Source of the DNA: Albitalea sp966211955
GTDB lineage: Bacteria > Pseudomonadota > Gammaproteobacteria > Burkholderiales > Burkholderiaceae_C
DNA length: 64,000 nucleotides
Assembly (NCBI GenBank): GCA_966211955.1
Contig: CBIHOF010000005.1
Coordinates: forward strand, 124,001 to 188,000
Direction of reading: 5' to 3'
This document shows positions 7,968 to 17,484 of this stretch, piece by piece. The notes beneath the pieces were generated by a model. The model had not been told where the DNA came from. It worked only from the letters and a program-made list of their open reading frames with translations, and did no database searches. Position numbers and translations under genes: made by a program. Numbering within the stretch: position 1 is the first letter of the stretch; each line of letters opens with the position of its first letter.

Positions 7968-8501
7968 TCATGGTTCGTCCAGATCGATCGACGCCAGGGC
8001 GGCATCGGTCCAGGGCTTGAGCTGCGGCTGGCGCCGCGCCAAGTCGCCAAGCGCAGGCGACAGTTCGGACCAGCGCGCGTGCCTGAGGCCGCGCGCCATC
8101 GCCTCGGCAAATTCCAGGCGCTCGGAACCGAGCAGGCCCTGCATCACCGTCAGCGTCGATGCCTGGAACGGACCTTCGGCGAAGGCCGCCAGGCGTTCGA
8201 TCCACGGCGCAAGTTCGCGGGGCTCGCTGACCGCGGCAATCTCGTTCATCACGTCAACGTCGTCGAACAGATCGAGCACCTGGCCGATGTCCGCCAGCAG
8301 CAATGCCGCGTCGGCGCCGTCGATCACGAGCGCCGTGAAGCGTGCGTCGATCCGGCGCACCGTCAAGGTCGCATCCAGGCCATCGACCCGCCATGACGCA
8401 TCGCCGCCGCGCATCGGCTCGACGCGCGTCCAGCGCATCTGCTGCGCGAACCCGACCATGTCCTCGACCGTCGATTCAAGCAATGCGACCTGGGTGCTCA
8501 T
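7968..8501 (-). CDS. Unknown 177-aa acidic protein, candidate immunity/chaperone
   Basis: A 177-aa soluble protein with no recognised domain. It is acidic overall (rich in Asp and Glu) with an alternating beta-strand N-terminal half (SWRVDGLDATLTVRR) and a helical C-terminal half. It is encoded 15 bp after the 1781-aa candidate effector and 12 bp before the GH19 gene. Size, charge and position fit a cognate immunity protein or a loading chaperone for the effector, but nothing in the sequence proves either. A structural eCIS role is the alternative. The ATG has no competing upstream start. Confidence 0.55.
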   Translation of the reverse strand: MSTQVALLESTVEDMVGFAQQMRWTRVEPMRGGDASWRVDGLDATLTVRRIDARFTALVIDGADAALLLADIGQVLDLFDDVDVMNEIAAVSEPRELAPWIERLAAFAEGPFQASTLTVMQGLLGSERLEFAEAMARGLRHARWSELSPALGDLARRQPQLKPWTDAALASIDLDEP

Positions 8502-8516
8502 GGGGTGCCTTGAACG

Positions 8517-11500
8517 TCATGCATCGTGCCGCCCGAGGGCGAGGTTCTGCTCGGTGATCCGCTTGATGGCCTGCTTCACATCGGTGCGGACCGCCTCGGT
8601 CAGGCCGTGTTCGTCCTTGAACATGATGTTCTCCGCACCGTAGCGCGCTTCCATCACGCTGGCAATGAAGTGGATCTGCTGATCGATCATCTTCTGCAGC
8701 TTGGGTGCCCGGGTCTTGATGTCGCCAGCGCCTTCGTGCGCCGCCGTTCGGCGCTCGAGGTTGCGTGACGTGCCCACCGCGCCTTGCGGCGTCATCGGGT
8801 CGCCGGCAATGCCCTGCTTGTGCGGGATCATGCCCTGCCCCACCATCTGCGCCTGCTCCATGGTCACCACGGCCGCCTGGCCACTGCGGCTCATCTCCAC
8901 CACCTTGAGCAGCGCCTGCTGGGCCGCGAAGTCGCGCGCCGCCGGAGCGCGGTGCGGGCCGGCACCGCCGAGCATGGTCACGTTGGCAAGCGACTGCATG
9001 GCCGCGACCGATCGCTGGTCCTGCTGGGCGGCGGCCTGGAACAGCGCGGGGTGATCGTCGTACTTCCCACCTTCGCGCACATGCTGCAGGCCGGGCCCGA
9101 GCGGCTGCCCGTGCTGTGCCGCAGTGCGCGGGCTGCGGTCCACGGCAGCGCGGCCGCCGCCCGGGAACTCGACGTGCGTGGCGCCGCGCATGCGCTTTTC
9201 GCCAAGCACCTGCGACAGCGCCACCGCGTCCGCCGGTGAGTCCACCTTCAGCGGGTCCTTGGCGGTGCCGCCTCCCTTGGCCATCGCCTCCTGGTGCTTG
9301 AGCAGCGACTTCTGCACATCCGGACGCGCGAAGATCTCCTTGGCCACGTCGTAGATGAGCTTGCGCAATTCGCCGCCATGCTTGCGGACGAAGGCGATGA
9401 CGTTGTCCGCCGGGTTGATCTGCGCGATGACCTGTGCGCTGCCGCTCGAGTTCTGCAACGCAAGCTTGGTCAGGCGGTGCTGGATCTTCCAGATGAGCAG
9501 CCGCGCGCGCACGAGCAGGCCGCTGACCTTGCCCTTGGCCACCATCTGCTGCAGCTTCGGCCGGATCGCATCCACCGCCTTGCGCAGCCGCGCGGCCTTG
9601 TCGTCCTTCTTGTCCTTCTTCTTCTCGTTGTGGTCCTTCTTCTTGCCCGCCTTCTTCGCGTCCTTCTTCGCCTTCCTCTTCGCGCGCCAGTCGCTGAACT
9701 TCTTCTTCAGCCCCTTGAACTTGGCTCCGATCTTCCTGGCCACCTTCTTGAGCGCCGCACCGACCTTCTTCATCGCGGCCTTGACCTTGGCCATGATCTT
9801 CTGCGCGATGGCCTTGACCTTGCTGCCCACCTTGGACGCCGGGCCGCGCAGCTTCTTGAGCAGCCAGTTGGCGACGAAGTCGATCACCACGATCGCGGCC
9901 GACGCGAGAAGCTCTGCGAACTGCGGCCCAGCGCCGCCGGCCTTCACCGCCTTCAGGAAGGACACGAACTTGCCGAGCGCGGCGATGATGCGCTGCACCG
10001 TGCCCCACGCCGCCTGCAGGCCCTCGATGATCGCCATCACGGCGCCCGCGGCCGGCACGATCATCGCGACCACCTTCTCGATCAGCAGCTGGATGAGCGC
10101 GCTCGGGATCGCTGCCTTCAGCGCCTCGAAGGCCATGTGGCCCACCTCCTTCATGGAGATGCCGCCCTTCTTCAGCACGTTCCAGATGGTCAGGCCGACG
10201 CCGAGAACCTCCTCGAGCTTGTCGTTGAACCAGCCCTTCACCGCCGTCTTGAAGGCCTTCCACAAGTGGTTCTTCACGCCGTCCATCACGGCGGCGCCGA
10301 GGTTGCTGATCCAGCCGCCGGGGTTGGATGCGATGTCCTTGATGAGCACGACGAAGGTGCCCACCAGGTCGGCCACCATCTTGGCGTACTTGATGGCGCC
10401 GTCGACCACGGCCTTGGCCGCGTCCAGCACCATGAACATCGCCTTCTTGTAGGCGTCCAGCAGGAACTCGAAGGCCTTGCCGAGCAAGTCGAGCAGCTTG
10501 GTGATGCCTTTCTTCAAGGCGTCGGCCAGCTTGTTCACCGCACTCTCGGCATCCTTCACGCGGTTCTCGATGAAGCGGCGCCACTTCTTCTTCAAGCCGG
10601 GGAAGGCCGCGAGGAAGACATCGCCCAGCGCAATGAGCGCCGCGCCCACCGCCTTGATGATGGACACGATGGCCTTGCGCGCCGCTTCGATCACCGCGAC
10701 CGCGAGCTTCTTGGCCTTGTCGATGATGGTGCGAACGAGCTTCTTGGCCGCATCGAAGATGGCGGTGATGCCCTTCTTGAGCGCATCGAAGAACGAGGCC
10801 ACCTTGCTCGACAGCCAGCCGAACACACCACCCGAGTCCTTCTTGGCTTCGGCCTTCTTGGCGGCGGCATCCGTCTCGGCCTTGGCCTTTTCCTCGCCGG
10901 CCTGCTTGTCGCCGTCCTCGATGTGCTTGGTGGCGTCCGCATCGGCCTTCGTCTGCTCCGACGTGACGCGCTCGTTGCCCTTGGCGACTTCCTTGCCGGC
11001 CTTGTCGTTGGTGCTCTTGATCTCCTTGTTCTGCTCGGCCGTCCAGTCGGTGCGCGCCTTGGCGACTTCGCCGCGTGCACCAGCCTTCTCGGCCTCCTGC
11101 TGCGCGAGGTTGTCGTCCTTGAGCTTGGCCATCTCCTGGTCGTTCTTGGTCTTCTCTTCCGAGACCTTGGCCTGGTGCTCGCCTTTCTTGGACGCCATGT
11201 CGGCCTGCGACTGCGACATCGCGGCGCTGACTTCGGGGCCCTTCTTTTCCTTCGCGATGATGCCCAGGCCCTCTTCGGCCGCAGCCGCATCGGCCGCCGC
11301 ACCCTTGCCGCCACCGCCGCCCGGGTCGACGACCGCCGGGCCCTTGATGACCTCCTTGGGCCGTGTCACGCGGATGGCGTTCTCGCCCGCGGGCTTGGCC
11401 GCATCGACCGCGCCCTTGGCTTGCTGCTCGGCAACGGTCTTGTCGAGTTCGGCCTTCTGCTGGTCGGCGGCCGCCGGGTCGGCATCTCCCGTGAGCTGAA

Positions 11501-13862
11501 CCTGCGGCGCCGCGCCGGCTGACACGTCGAGGCCCGGGTCGGTGGTGGGCATGTCGTCCACCGCGCCTTGCACCTTGGCGCCGTCCTCTTCGGAAATCTT
11601 GCCACCCTCGCCGGCCGTGACGGAAGGCGCCACCACGTCTTCGCTCGGCGCGGGGCCGGCCTGCGGCGTGGCTTCGGGCTGCGGTGTTTCTTCCGAGGCT
11701 GGCGCATCGACCGGCGCCGGCTTGTCGCCACCTTCACCGCCGTCGTCGGTCTTCACGCAGGTCGCGGGCGCGCCATCGGCCCCCACCTCGGCCTGCGGGA
11801 TCTGGTCTTGCAGGGAAGTGGCCTCTTCGCCGGCCGTGCGGTCGATGGAGCTGCTCACGCCGGCCAGTGCGGCGCCTGCTTGCACGGGGCTCAGGGAAGC
11901 AGCAGCGCCCAGCCCCGAGGCCGGGTCTTGCGATGCGGTGTCGGGCGGCGGACCCTCTTCGACCGCCGGCGCACCGCCACCGCCGCCTCCTCCGCCTCCA
12001 CCACCACCGCCGCCTTCACCGCCGCCGCCGACGCTCTCGCCCAGGTCGGCGATGCCGGCACCCTTCTCGCCGGAGCTGAGCTCGGCATCGGCCGGCGCAG
12101 CGGAGCCGGCGCTGGAATCGGCGTGCTGCTCGGCCTGGTCTTGTGCATGCTCTTCGCTGCCGGCCTCGGCCACGCGCTGCGTGTCGGCGTGCTGCTCGCG
12201 GGTTTCACGGGTGGCTTGCTCGCGCTGGATGGTCTCGGGGTCGGCGGCGCTGGCGGACTCGGGCGATGCGGCCTTCTGCAGGTCCCGCTCGATCGGCTTG
12301 GGTTCGGCCGGAGCTGCACCTTCACCGCCTTCAGCCCCACTGCCTTCAGCCGCACCGCCAGACGCCTCGCTTGCGGAGGCCTCGCCTGTGGCGCCCGCTT
12401 CAGCACCACCTGCGCCCGCGGCAGGCTCGGCGGCGGACGCAGCACCGGCCTCACCACTTGCGTGGCCGGCCTCTTCGGCTGGCGCCGCGCCGCCGCTGGC
12501 CTCGCCCGCAGTTTCGCCGCCACCTCCACCCGCTGCCGGCTCGGCATGCGCTTCCTCCGCCGCGGCCTCCGGGTTGGCGGCGGCCATCTTCTCTTCGGTC
12601 TTTTCCTGCGCCGCCTCGGCGGGGCCGGCTGCGCCGCCGGCGGGCGTGGTCTCGGCTGCGGCTTCAGCGCCCTCGCCGCCACCGCCACCCGAGTCGCCGG
12701 CTGACGCCGCGCCAGCGGCACCGCCACCACCGCCACCACCACCCGCGCCTGCACTGGTCGCGCCGGCAGCACCACCGCCGCCGCCTGCCATGGCGGATGG
12801 ACCTTCGTGCCCACCCGCAGCCGCATTGCCGGCTGAAGCTTCGCCGGCGACGGCCGGGTTCGGCGCGTCGGCGGGTGCGGCGCCCTTGGCATGCGCGCCT
12901 TCCTTGCCCGGAATGGCGGGTCCCGCCTTGCCGCCGACACCGTCCTTCTGCGCGGCGCCGGGCTCTTTGCCGCCGGCCTTCTGTGCATCCTTGGCGAGCT
13001 CGCCTTCGGTCTTCTTCGCGGGCGCCTTGCCCGCATGCGCTGCATCCGCCGGCTTGCCCCCGGCCGGCTTTGCATCCGCTGGCTTGGTGCCAGGTGCTGC
13101 AGACGGCGCGGACTTGTCCGATGGCGTTGCCGTCTTGAGCACGGGTTGATCAGCCTGCGCGGCCTGGATCGGCGACACCGTGGCCGTGCCGGACGCCGAT
13201 GCGGGCTTGCCGGCTTGCGCCCCGACCGCCGGCTGCATCACGCCCGGTGCTCCGCCAACGCCGGGCGCCGCCCCCGTCGTGGCCGGTGTGGGCTGATCGG
13301 GCGTGGCGACCGGGCCTGCGGGCTGGGCCGCAGATGGATTGGTGGGATGGGCGCCGGGTTGAGTCGAGGGCGGCGAGCTGCCTGCGGGCGCCGTCGATGA
13401 CGTCGATGCTGCCGGGGTCACCCCAGGCGCCGCCTGCGTCGACGGCATCTGCGCGGACTGGATCGACGGCGCCGCCGCGCCGTTCCCCGCATGCGGCCCG
13501 GCCGGTTGCACCGTCGATGCGGCGGTCGGCGACGCTGCGGTGGCCGTGACCGGCGATGCAGGTGCCTGCGCTGACGTGGCCGCCGGTGTCGCGCCCGGAC
13601 TTGCGCCCGACGACCCGACGCCACCTTGCATGTAGCGCGGCATCGAGCTGTGCGGGCCGGCGGAGGATGCGCCTTGCAACGGCGACGCAGCCGGTGCGGC
13701 AGCCGGCTCCTTCCCGCCGCCCGCCCCCGGCTGCGCCTGCATCGCGCCTTCGGGCCTTGCCGATTGCGCCTTCGCCGGCTCCGGCCCCGCCTGATGTGCC
13801 ACCGGCGCCGGCGTCGGCAAGCGCCTGCGGGGGTCTTGCGATGGCGGTCGGACGTCGAACAC
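8517..13862 (-). CDS. Giant eCIS-associated candidate effector (1781 aa)
   Basis: Four regions are visible. Residues 1 to about 870 are Pro/Ala/Gly/Glu-rich and probably disordered, with a poly-Gly run near 610-625. About 876-1010 is a charged coiled coil (Gln/Lys/Glu/Ala). About 1010-1385 is a series of amphipathic and hydrophobic helices (DALKKGITAIFDAAKKLV, VDFVANWLLKKLRGPASKV) that could insert in membranes, ending in a strongly Lys-rich tract (about 1388-1425). About 1430-1781 is a globular C-terminal domain, the likely toxic or enzymatic end. I cannot name that domain; polymorphic-toxin families are possible. The start is GTG, 15 bp after the ATPase gene. It resembles large eCIS cargo proteins; a tape-measure role is the main alternative because of the coiled-coil and hydrophobic composition. 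Confidence 0.65.
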   Translation of the reverse strand: MFDVRPPSQDPRRRLPTPAPVAHQAGPEPAKAQSARPEGAMQAQPGAGGGKEPAAAPAASPLQGASSAGPHSSMPRYMQGGVGSSGASPGATPAATSAQAPASPVTATAASPTAASTVQPAGPHAGNGAAAPSIQSAQMPSTQAAPGVTPAASTSSTAPAGSSPPSTQPGAHPTNPSAAQPAGPVATPDQPTPATTGAAPGVGGAPGVMQPAVGAQAGKPASASGTATVSPIQAAQADQPVLKTATPSDKSAPSAAPGTKPADAKPAGGKPADAAHAGKAPAKKTEGELAKDAQKAGGKEPGAAQKDGVGGKAGPAIPGKEGAHAKGAAPADAPNPAVAGEASAGNAAAGGHEGPSAMAGGGGGAAGATSAGAGGGGGGGGAAGAASAGDSGGGGGEGAEAAAETTPAGGAAGPAEAAQEKTEEKMAAANPEAAAEEAHAEPAAGGGGGETAGEASGGAAPAEEAGHASGEAGAASAAEPAAGAGGAEAGATGEASASEASGGAAEGSGAEGGEGAAPAEPKPIERDLQKAASPESASAADPETIQREQATRETREQHADTQRVAEAGSEEHAQDQAEQHADSSAGSAAPADAELSSGEKGAGIADLGESVGGGGEGGGGGGGGGGGGGGAPAVEEGPPPDTASQDPASGLGAAASLSPVQAGAALAGVSSSIDRTAGEEATSLQDQIPQAEVGADGAPATCVKTDDGGEGGDKPAPVDAPASEETPQPEATPQAGPAPSEDVVAPSVTAGEGGKISEEDGAKVQGAVDDMPTTDPGLDVSAGAAPQVQLTGDADPAAADQQKAELDKTVAEQQAKGAVDAAKPAGENAIRVTRPKEVIKGPAVVDPGGGGGKGAAADAAAAEEGLGIIAKEKKGPEVSAAMSQSQADMASKKGEHQAKVSEEKTKNDQEMAKLKDDNLAQQEAEKAGARGEVAKARTDWTAEQNKEIKSTNDKAGKEVAKGNERVTSEQTKADADATKHIEDGDKQAGEEKAKAETDAAAKKAEAKKDSGGVFGWLSSKVASFFDALKKGITAIFDAAKKLVRTIIDKAKKLAVAVIEAARKAIVSIIKAVGAALIALGDVFLAAFPGLKKKWRRFIENRVKDAESAVNKLADALKKGITKLLDLLGKAFEFLLDAYKKAMFMVLDAAKAVVDGAIKYAKMVADLVGTFVVLIKDIASNPGGWISNLGAAVMDGVKNHLWKAFKTAVKGWFNDKLEEVLGVGLTIWNVLKKGGISMKEVGHMAFEALKAAIPSALIQLLIEKVVAMIVPAAGAVMAIIEGLQAAWGTVQRIIAALGKFVSFLKAVKAGGAGPQFAELLASAAIVVIDFVANWLLKKLRGPASKVGSKVKAIAQKIMAKVKAAMKKVGAALKKVARKIGAKFKGLKKKFSDWRAKRKAKKDAKKAGKKKDHNEKKKDKKDDKAARLRKAVDAIRPKLQQMVAKGKVSGLLVRARLLIWKIQHRLTKLALQNSSGSAQVIAQINPADNVIAFVRKHGGELRKLIYDVAKEIFARPDVQKSLLKHQEAMAKGGGTAKDPLKVDSPADAVALSQVLGEKRMRGATHVEFPGGGRAAVDRSPRTAAQHGQPLGPGLQHVREGGKYDDHPALFQAAAQQDQRSVAAMQSLANVTMLGGAGPHRAPAARDFAAQQALLKVVEMSRSGQAAVVTMEQAQMVGQGMIPHKQGIAGDPMTPQGAVGTSRNLERRTAAHEGAGDIKTRAPKLQKMIDQQIHFIASVMEARYGAENIMFKDEHGLTEAVRTDVKQAIKRITEQNLALGRHDA

Positions 13863-13877
13863 GGCGTGCCTGAGGGC

Positions 13878-15875
13878 TCAGAGACTGTCGGGAGCGCGCT
13901 GGCCGAGCTTGCGGTATTCGAGCGCGAGCGCCTCGCGCAGGTCGTCGGCGTCGAGCGGCGAATCGATGCCTCGCTGGCGTGCCAACAGCGCCGCGGTGAG
14001 CACGGCATTGCGGATGTGACCGCCGGGCAGGTCCACCAGCGCCGCGACCGCACTCAGCACGCCGGCATCGAGCGCGGGGGCATCGCCCAGGTGCAGCGCC
14101 CACAGCGTGCGCCGCTCGGCCACGTCGGGCAGCGGGAACTGCAGCACTGCATCGAGCCGGCGCAGGAAGGCATCGTCGAAGCGCGCCTTGCTGTTGGAGG
14201 TGAGCACCGCCACGCCGTGAAAGGTCTCGAGCCGCTGCAGCAGGTAGTTGGTCTGCATGTTGGCGTACCGATCGTTGGCTTGCTTCACATCGGTTCGCGC
14301 GCCGAAGAGCGAATCCGCCTCGTCGAAGAGCAGCACCGCGTCCAGGTGCTCGGCGCGCGAGAGCAGGTGCGCGAGGTTCTTCTCGGTTTCGCCGATGTAT
14401 TTGCTGACGACAGCAGCGAGGTCCACGCGCACCAGTGGCCGCGCGAGGCGGTCGGCGAGCCATTGAGCGGCGAGTGTCTTGCCGGTGCCGGACGCGCCGA
14501 TGAAGAGCGCCTTCACGCCATGGCTCAGGCGCCCGCGCAGCAAGGGGCCGAGCTGTGCGCCGGCGTCTGCGCGGGCGAGGCAACGCGTGAGCAAGAGGCC
14601 CAGCTCGCGGTGCACATCGGGTGGGCCGACCCAGGCATCGGCGGGGATGCGGTCGCTTGAGACCTGCGCCCAGGCGGAGAGGCTGCGCGCGCTGGCGCGG
14701 ACTGCCTGCTCGATGGCGGTGTGGGCGGGTGCCGACGCTGCGTTCGTGGCGGCTTGCGCAAGCACCGAGATGCCGCAGCGCGACCGGGCGATGGCGTCGC
14801 GGTCGTTGCTGGCGATCGCATCGACGGTGGTGTCGCGCAGCGCACACCACAGCATCAGGCGGTCGTGCGCATCGGGCAAGGTGAGCTCGAATTCATGCAG
14901 CGGCAGGCTGGTGTCGAAGGCGGTGTCGTTGGCCGCGAGGACGATCAGCGGTGCGGTCCAGTGGGCGAGCAAGGGGATGCGGATGGCGCTGCCGGGCGCG
15001 GCTTCGGCTCGCCATACCGGGAGGCCGTGTGTCGCGATCAAGGCGGGCACGACGCCTTCGCGGGCCGCGAGTTGCGCGAAGGCTTCGGGCGAATGCGGGG
15101 GGGCGTCGTCGTTCGATGTGATCTCGAAGGCGGCGTGAGCCAGCTGCGAGGCGAGCCGTGCGGCGACGGCGCGCAGTTCGTCCGTATCGGCACCGCGCAG
15201 CACGATGGCGCAGGAGGCTTGCCCGGTGGTCACCTCCTCCGCAATCCGTTCGCAGGCCTCTGTCCATGAATGGGGCAGCGGCCACCGCGCCTCGAAAAGC
15301 GGCGCGAGCGTGAGCCGGCCGAGCGCCGTCGGCCCGACGAATGTCGGCGTGTCCGCGCGTCCCGATGCAGCCCCTTCGTGTCGCGGCGCGGCGTTGTTGG
15401 CGAGCAAGGCGACCAGCGCGGTGGGCATCTGCAAGCTGCGTGCGTGGGCGAGCTGGCCTGCATCGGCGAGCTGCAGCAAGCCGCTTGCGAGCGCGCTGCC
15501 TTGCAGCAATTCGGCGATGGCTCGGGAAGGCGCCGGTGCGTCGATCTCGTCGATGCGGGCCGCAAGGTTGGCGATGAGGCCGAGCGTCGGCCGCGCCGCG
15601 CCGATGCGCGACGCGCTGCCTTGCAGCAAGCAGAGCGCGCTGGACAAGGCAGGGTCGAGCTCGGACCACAGCGCAAGCGCAGCGGCGGCTTGCTCGATGG
15701 GGGTGAGGCCGAGTGCGTCGCAGACAGGCGCGAGCACCTGTTCATCCACGGGTGGCTGCGCGTTGGCGTCGAGCAGGGCGCGGGCATCAGGGTGGTCGAG
15801 CTGGTCGGGCGGCAAGGCGGCTGCGAGGGCTGCGATGAGCCGTTGGTGCAGGGGAAGGCGCACGCGCTTATCCAT
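13878..15875 (-). CDS. eCIS AAA+ ATPase (Afp15-like)
   Basis: A 665-aa protein with an N-terminal regulatory or degenerate ATPase-like half and a complete AAA+ module in the last 210 residues. Walker A is GASGTGKT (460-467), Walker B LLFDEADSLF (about 515-524), sensor-1 LTSNS, and the arginine-finger region FLRRLDAVLQF. Homologues (Afp15/Pvc15) occur in nearly all eCIS loci and are thought to act in assembly or cargo loading. Its ATG overlaps the stop of the preceding gene by 8 bp, showing translational coupling. An N-terminal in-frame extension was rejected because it reads through the upstream gene. Confidence 0.9.
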   Translation of the reverse strand: MDKRVRLPLHQRLIAALAAALPPDQLDHPDARALLDANAQPPVDEQVLAPVCDALGLTPIEQAAAALALWSELDPALSSALCLLQGSASRIGAARPTLGLIANLAARIDEIDAPAPSRAIAELLQGSALASGLLQLADAGQLAHARSLQMPTALVALLANNAAPRHEGAASGRADTPTFVGPTALGRLTLAPLFEARWPLPHSWTEACERIAEEVTTGQASCAIVLRGADTDELRAVAARLASQLAHAAFEITSNDDAPPHSPEAFAQLAAREGVVPALIATHGLPVWRAEAAPGSAIRIPLLAHWTAPLIVLAANDTAFDTSLPLHEFELTLPDAHDRLMLWCALRDTTVDAIASNDRDAIARSRCGISVLAQAATNAASAPAHTAIEQAVRASARSLSAWAQVSSDRIPADAWVGPPDVHRELGLLLTRCLARADAGAQLGPLLRGRLSHGVKALFIGASGTGKTLAAQWLADRLARPLVRVDLAAVVSKYIGETEKNLAHLLSRAEHLDAVLLFDEADSLFGARTDVKQANDRYANMQTNYLLQRLETFHGVAVLTSNSKARFDDAFLRRLDAVLQFPLPDVAERRTLWALHLGDAPALDAGVLSAVAALVDLPGGHIRNAVLTAALLARQRGIDSPLDADDLREALALEYRKLGQRAPDSL

Positions 15876-17457
15876 GCTCGGCCTCGCGCGACGGCAGGAG
15901 TTCGTCGTCGATGAAATGGAAGGTGACGATGCGACCGAACCATGGGACCCAGCCCGGGTCCGCATCGAGGCCGCGGCGCCGAAGGCGGATGTCGACGTCG
16001 CTCATGGGGTAGACGACGTCGATGTGGGTGTCGCTGGCGCTGACCCAGGCGGGGCGGCGGATGAGGGCGTGGAGGTCGAGGCCGGCGTGGTGGCGCAGGG
16101 TGCGGCGAATGCGCAGGCGCCAGAGCCGCAATGGGGGGTCGAAGGCCTCATCCCGCATGTGCGAAGGCCCTGGCGTCACCTCGAACCACGCTCGCTGCGG
16201 ATCATCCTCCGGCGCCCCCACGGCATCGAGCAGATGAACCATCAGCGCATCCACGAACGACGGCGACGGTGAATCGAAGCGCATCGCACGCAGGACGTTG
16301 AGCAGGAGCATCAAACCGCCATGCGCTGTAAACGCCGCATCCGCAAGCCAGGGCAAGCCGCGCGGCGCATCGTGTGCATCGGCTGCGCGTCCCGACCGAC
16401 CAGGCGACGTCTTGAGGCCGGACTCGACGCGCCATGCCGCAGGCGCCGGTGCATGCGGCATCGCATCGCGCCCGGCATCCGACGCACCTCGCGGCAGGGT
16501 CGCCTGCTGTGGCGGGGTGGCTGATTCCAGGCGCCCGGCATCTCGCGACAATACGTTGCCGCGGTCTGCGCGCGACGGCACCGGGGCCAGCGCCTGGCCA
16601 TGGACTGCCCTCGCCGCCGGCGCCGATCCCGCCGCCATCCACACGGCCCGCGTCACCACCGACCGCACTTCATCCAGCGACGGCGCGCGCCCCAGCATCG
16701 AGGTCGTCCACAAGGCTGCGACTGCCGACGCGGCTTCCTCCACCAGCGGTGCTGCAGCGCTCAGGCGCGCGGCGACCGTCAGGAGCACATCAGGCAAAGC
16801 CTTCGCGGCAACCACGCGCGCTGCAGCACTCGTTGGCCCACCAACCATCGGCGTGCTGCGCGTCAAGGCCAAGACCATGGTCCGATGCGACGCCGTCGAC
16901 ATGACGCGCGCCAACGAGACCACAGCCGCATCCGGCCATGCGTTCAATCGGGCAAGGACAGCAGGCGCCGCTTCGCGCAAAAGCACCTCGATCACCGCAT
17001 CCAGCGCGGGCATGGATTGAGCACCCACCACCTTCAACTCGGGCATCGCCGCCGCCCAGAACCACGCATCCGCCGGCTGGCCGCGCGCCACGCACTCGAG
17101 CCACGCCAGCCTGGCCGCGACACGCGACGCGAAGTACACCGCCTGTGCCGACGCGGCAGATGCATGTCCGGCCGGCACCGCCTGCATGGCCATCGTCCGC
17201 CAGGCCGACTCCATCGCCCGGGCCATCCACGCCGCACTGGCTCTCGGTGGAACCGCCGCGAGCTTCAGCCGCCGAACCACGATCAGCCGCCCGCAATCCG
17301 TGAAGTCCGCCGTGTTCAGCGCGTCTTCCACCGCAAAGCGCATCTGCGCCGCATCGTCCTCATGCGCCGGCCGCAGGCTCACGTGTTGCACGATGCGCGC
17401 ACGCTGCCCCGCCTGCAGCGCCCGGTTCGCGCGTTCGATGCTCGTGGACGTCCGCAT
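15868..17457 (-). CDS. eCIS protein of unknown function, 529 aa
   Basis: A 529-aa protein. The N-terminal part (about 1-90) is an alpha/beta segment ending in GRLIVVRRLKLAAVPP. The middle (about 100-330) is Ala-rich and helical, and a Pro/Arg-rich linker follows. A conserved-looking C-terminal domain (about 350-529) contains HGGLMLLLNVLRAMRF and ends with DVDIRLRRRGLDADPGWVPW. The order (a LLLNVL-type helix followed by this Trp-rich end) loosely recalls the contractile-injection-system tape-measure/Afp14-type family, but I am not confident. It is encoded between the 1590-aa accessory protein and the ATPase it overlaps, so a direct link with the ATPase is likely. Confidence 0.6.
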   Translation of the reverse strand: MRTSTSIERANRALQAGQRARIVQHVSLRPAHEDDAAQMRFAVEDALNTADFTDCGRLIVVRRLKLAAVPPRASAAWMARAMESAWRTMAMQAVPAGHASAASAQAVYFASRVAARLAWLECVARGQPADAWFWAAAMPELKVVGAQSMPALDAVIEVLLREAAPAVLARLNAWPDAAVVSLARVMSTASHRTMVLALTRSTPMVGGPTSAAARVVAAKALPDVLLTVAARLSAAAPLVEEAASAVAALWTTSMLGRAPSLDEVRSVVTRAVWMAAGSAPAARAVHGQALAPVPSRADRGNVLSRDAGRLESATPPQQATLPRGASDAGRDAMPHAPAPAAWRVESGLKTSPGRSGRAADAHDAPRGLPWLADAAFTAHGGLMLLLNVLRAMRFDSPSPSFVDALMVHLLDAVGAPEDDPQRAWFEVTPGPSHMRDEAFDPPLRLWRLRIRRTLRHHAGLDLHALIRRPAWVSASDTHIDVVYPMSDVDIRLRRRGLDADPGWVPWFGRIVTFHFIDDELLPSREAEHG

Positions 17458-17484
17458 GCTCGTGCTCGTGGCCGATGCGCCCGC

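Noticed and set aside
8517..10000. Naming the effector C-terminus as an Ntox15/HxxD nuclease
   Set aside because: The expected HxxD motif was not found in the last 350 residues.
9294..11522. A 742-codon plus-strand ORF opposite the giant effector
   Set aside because: Leu/Arg/Asp/His-biased shadow of Lys-rich coding sequence; no start signal or known motifs.
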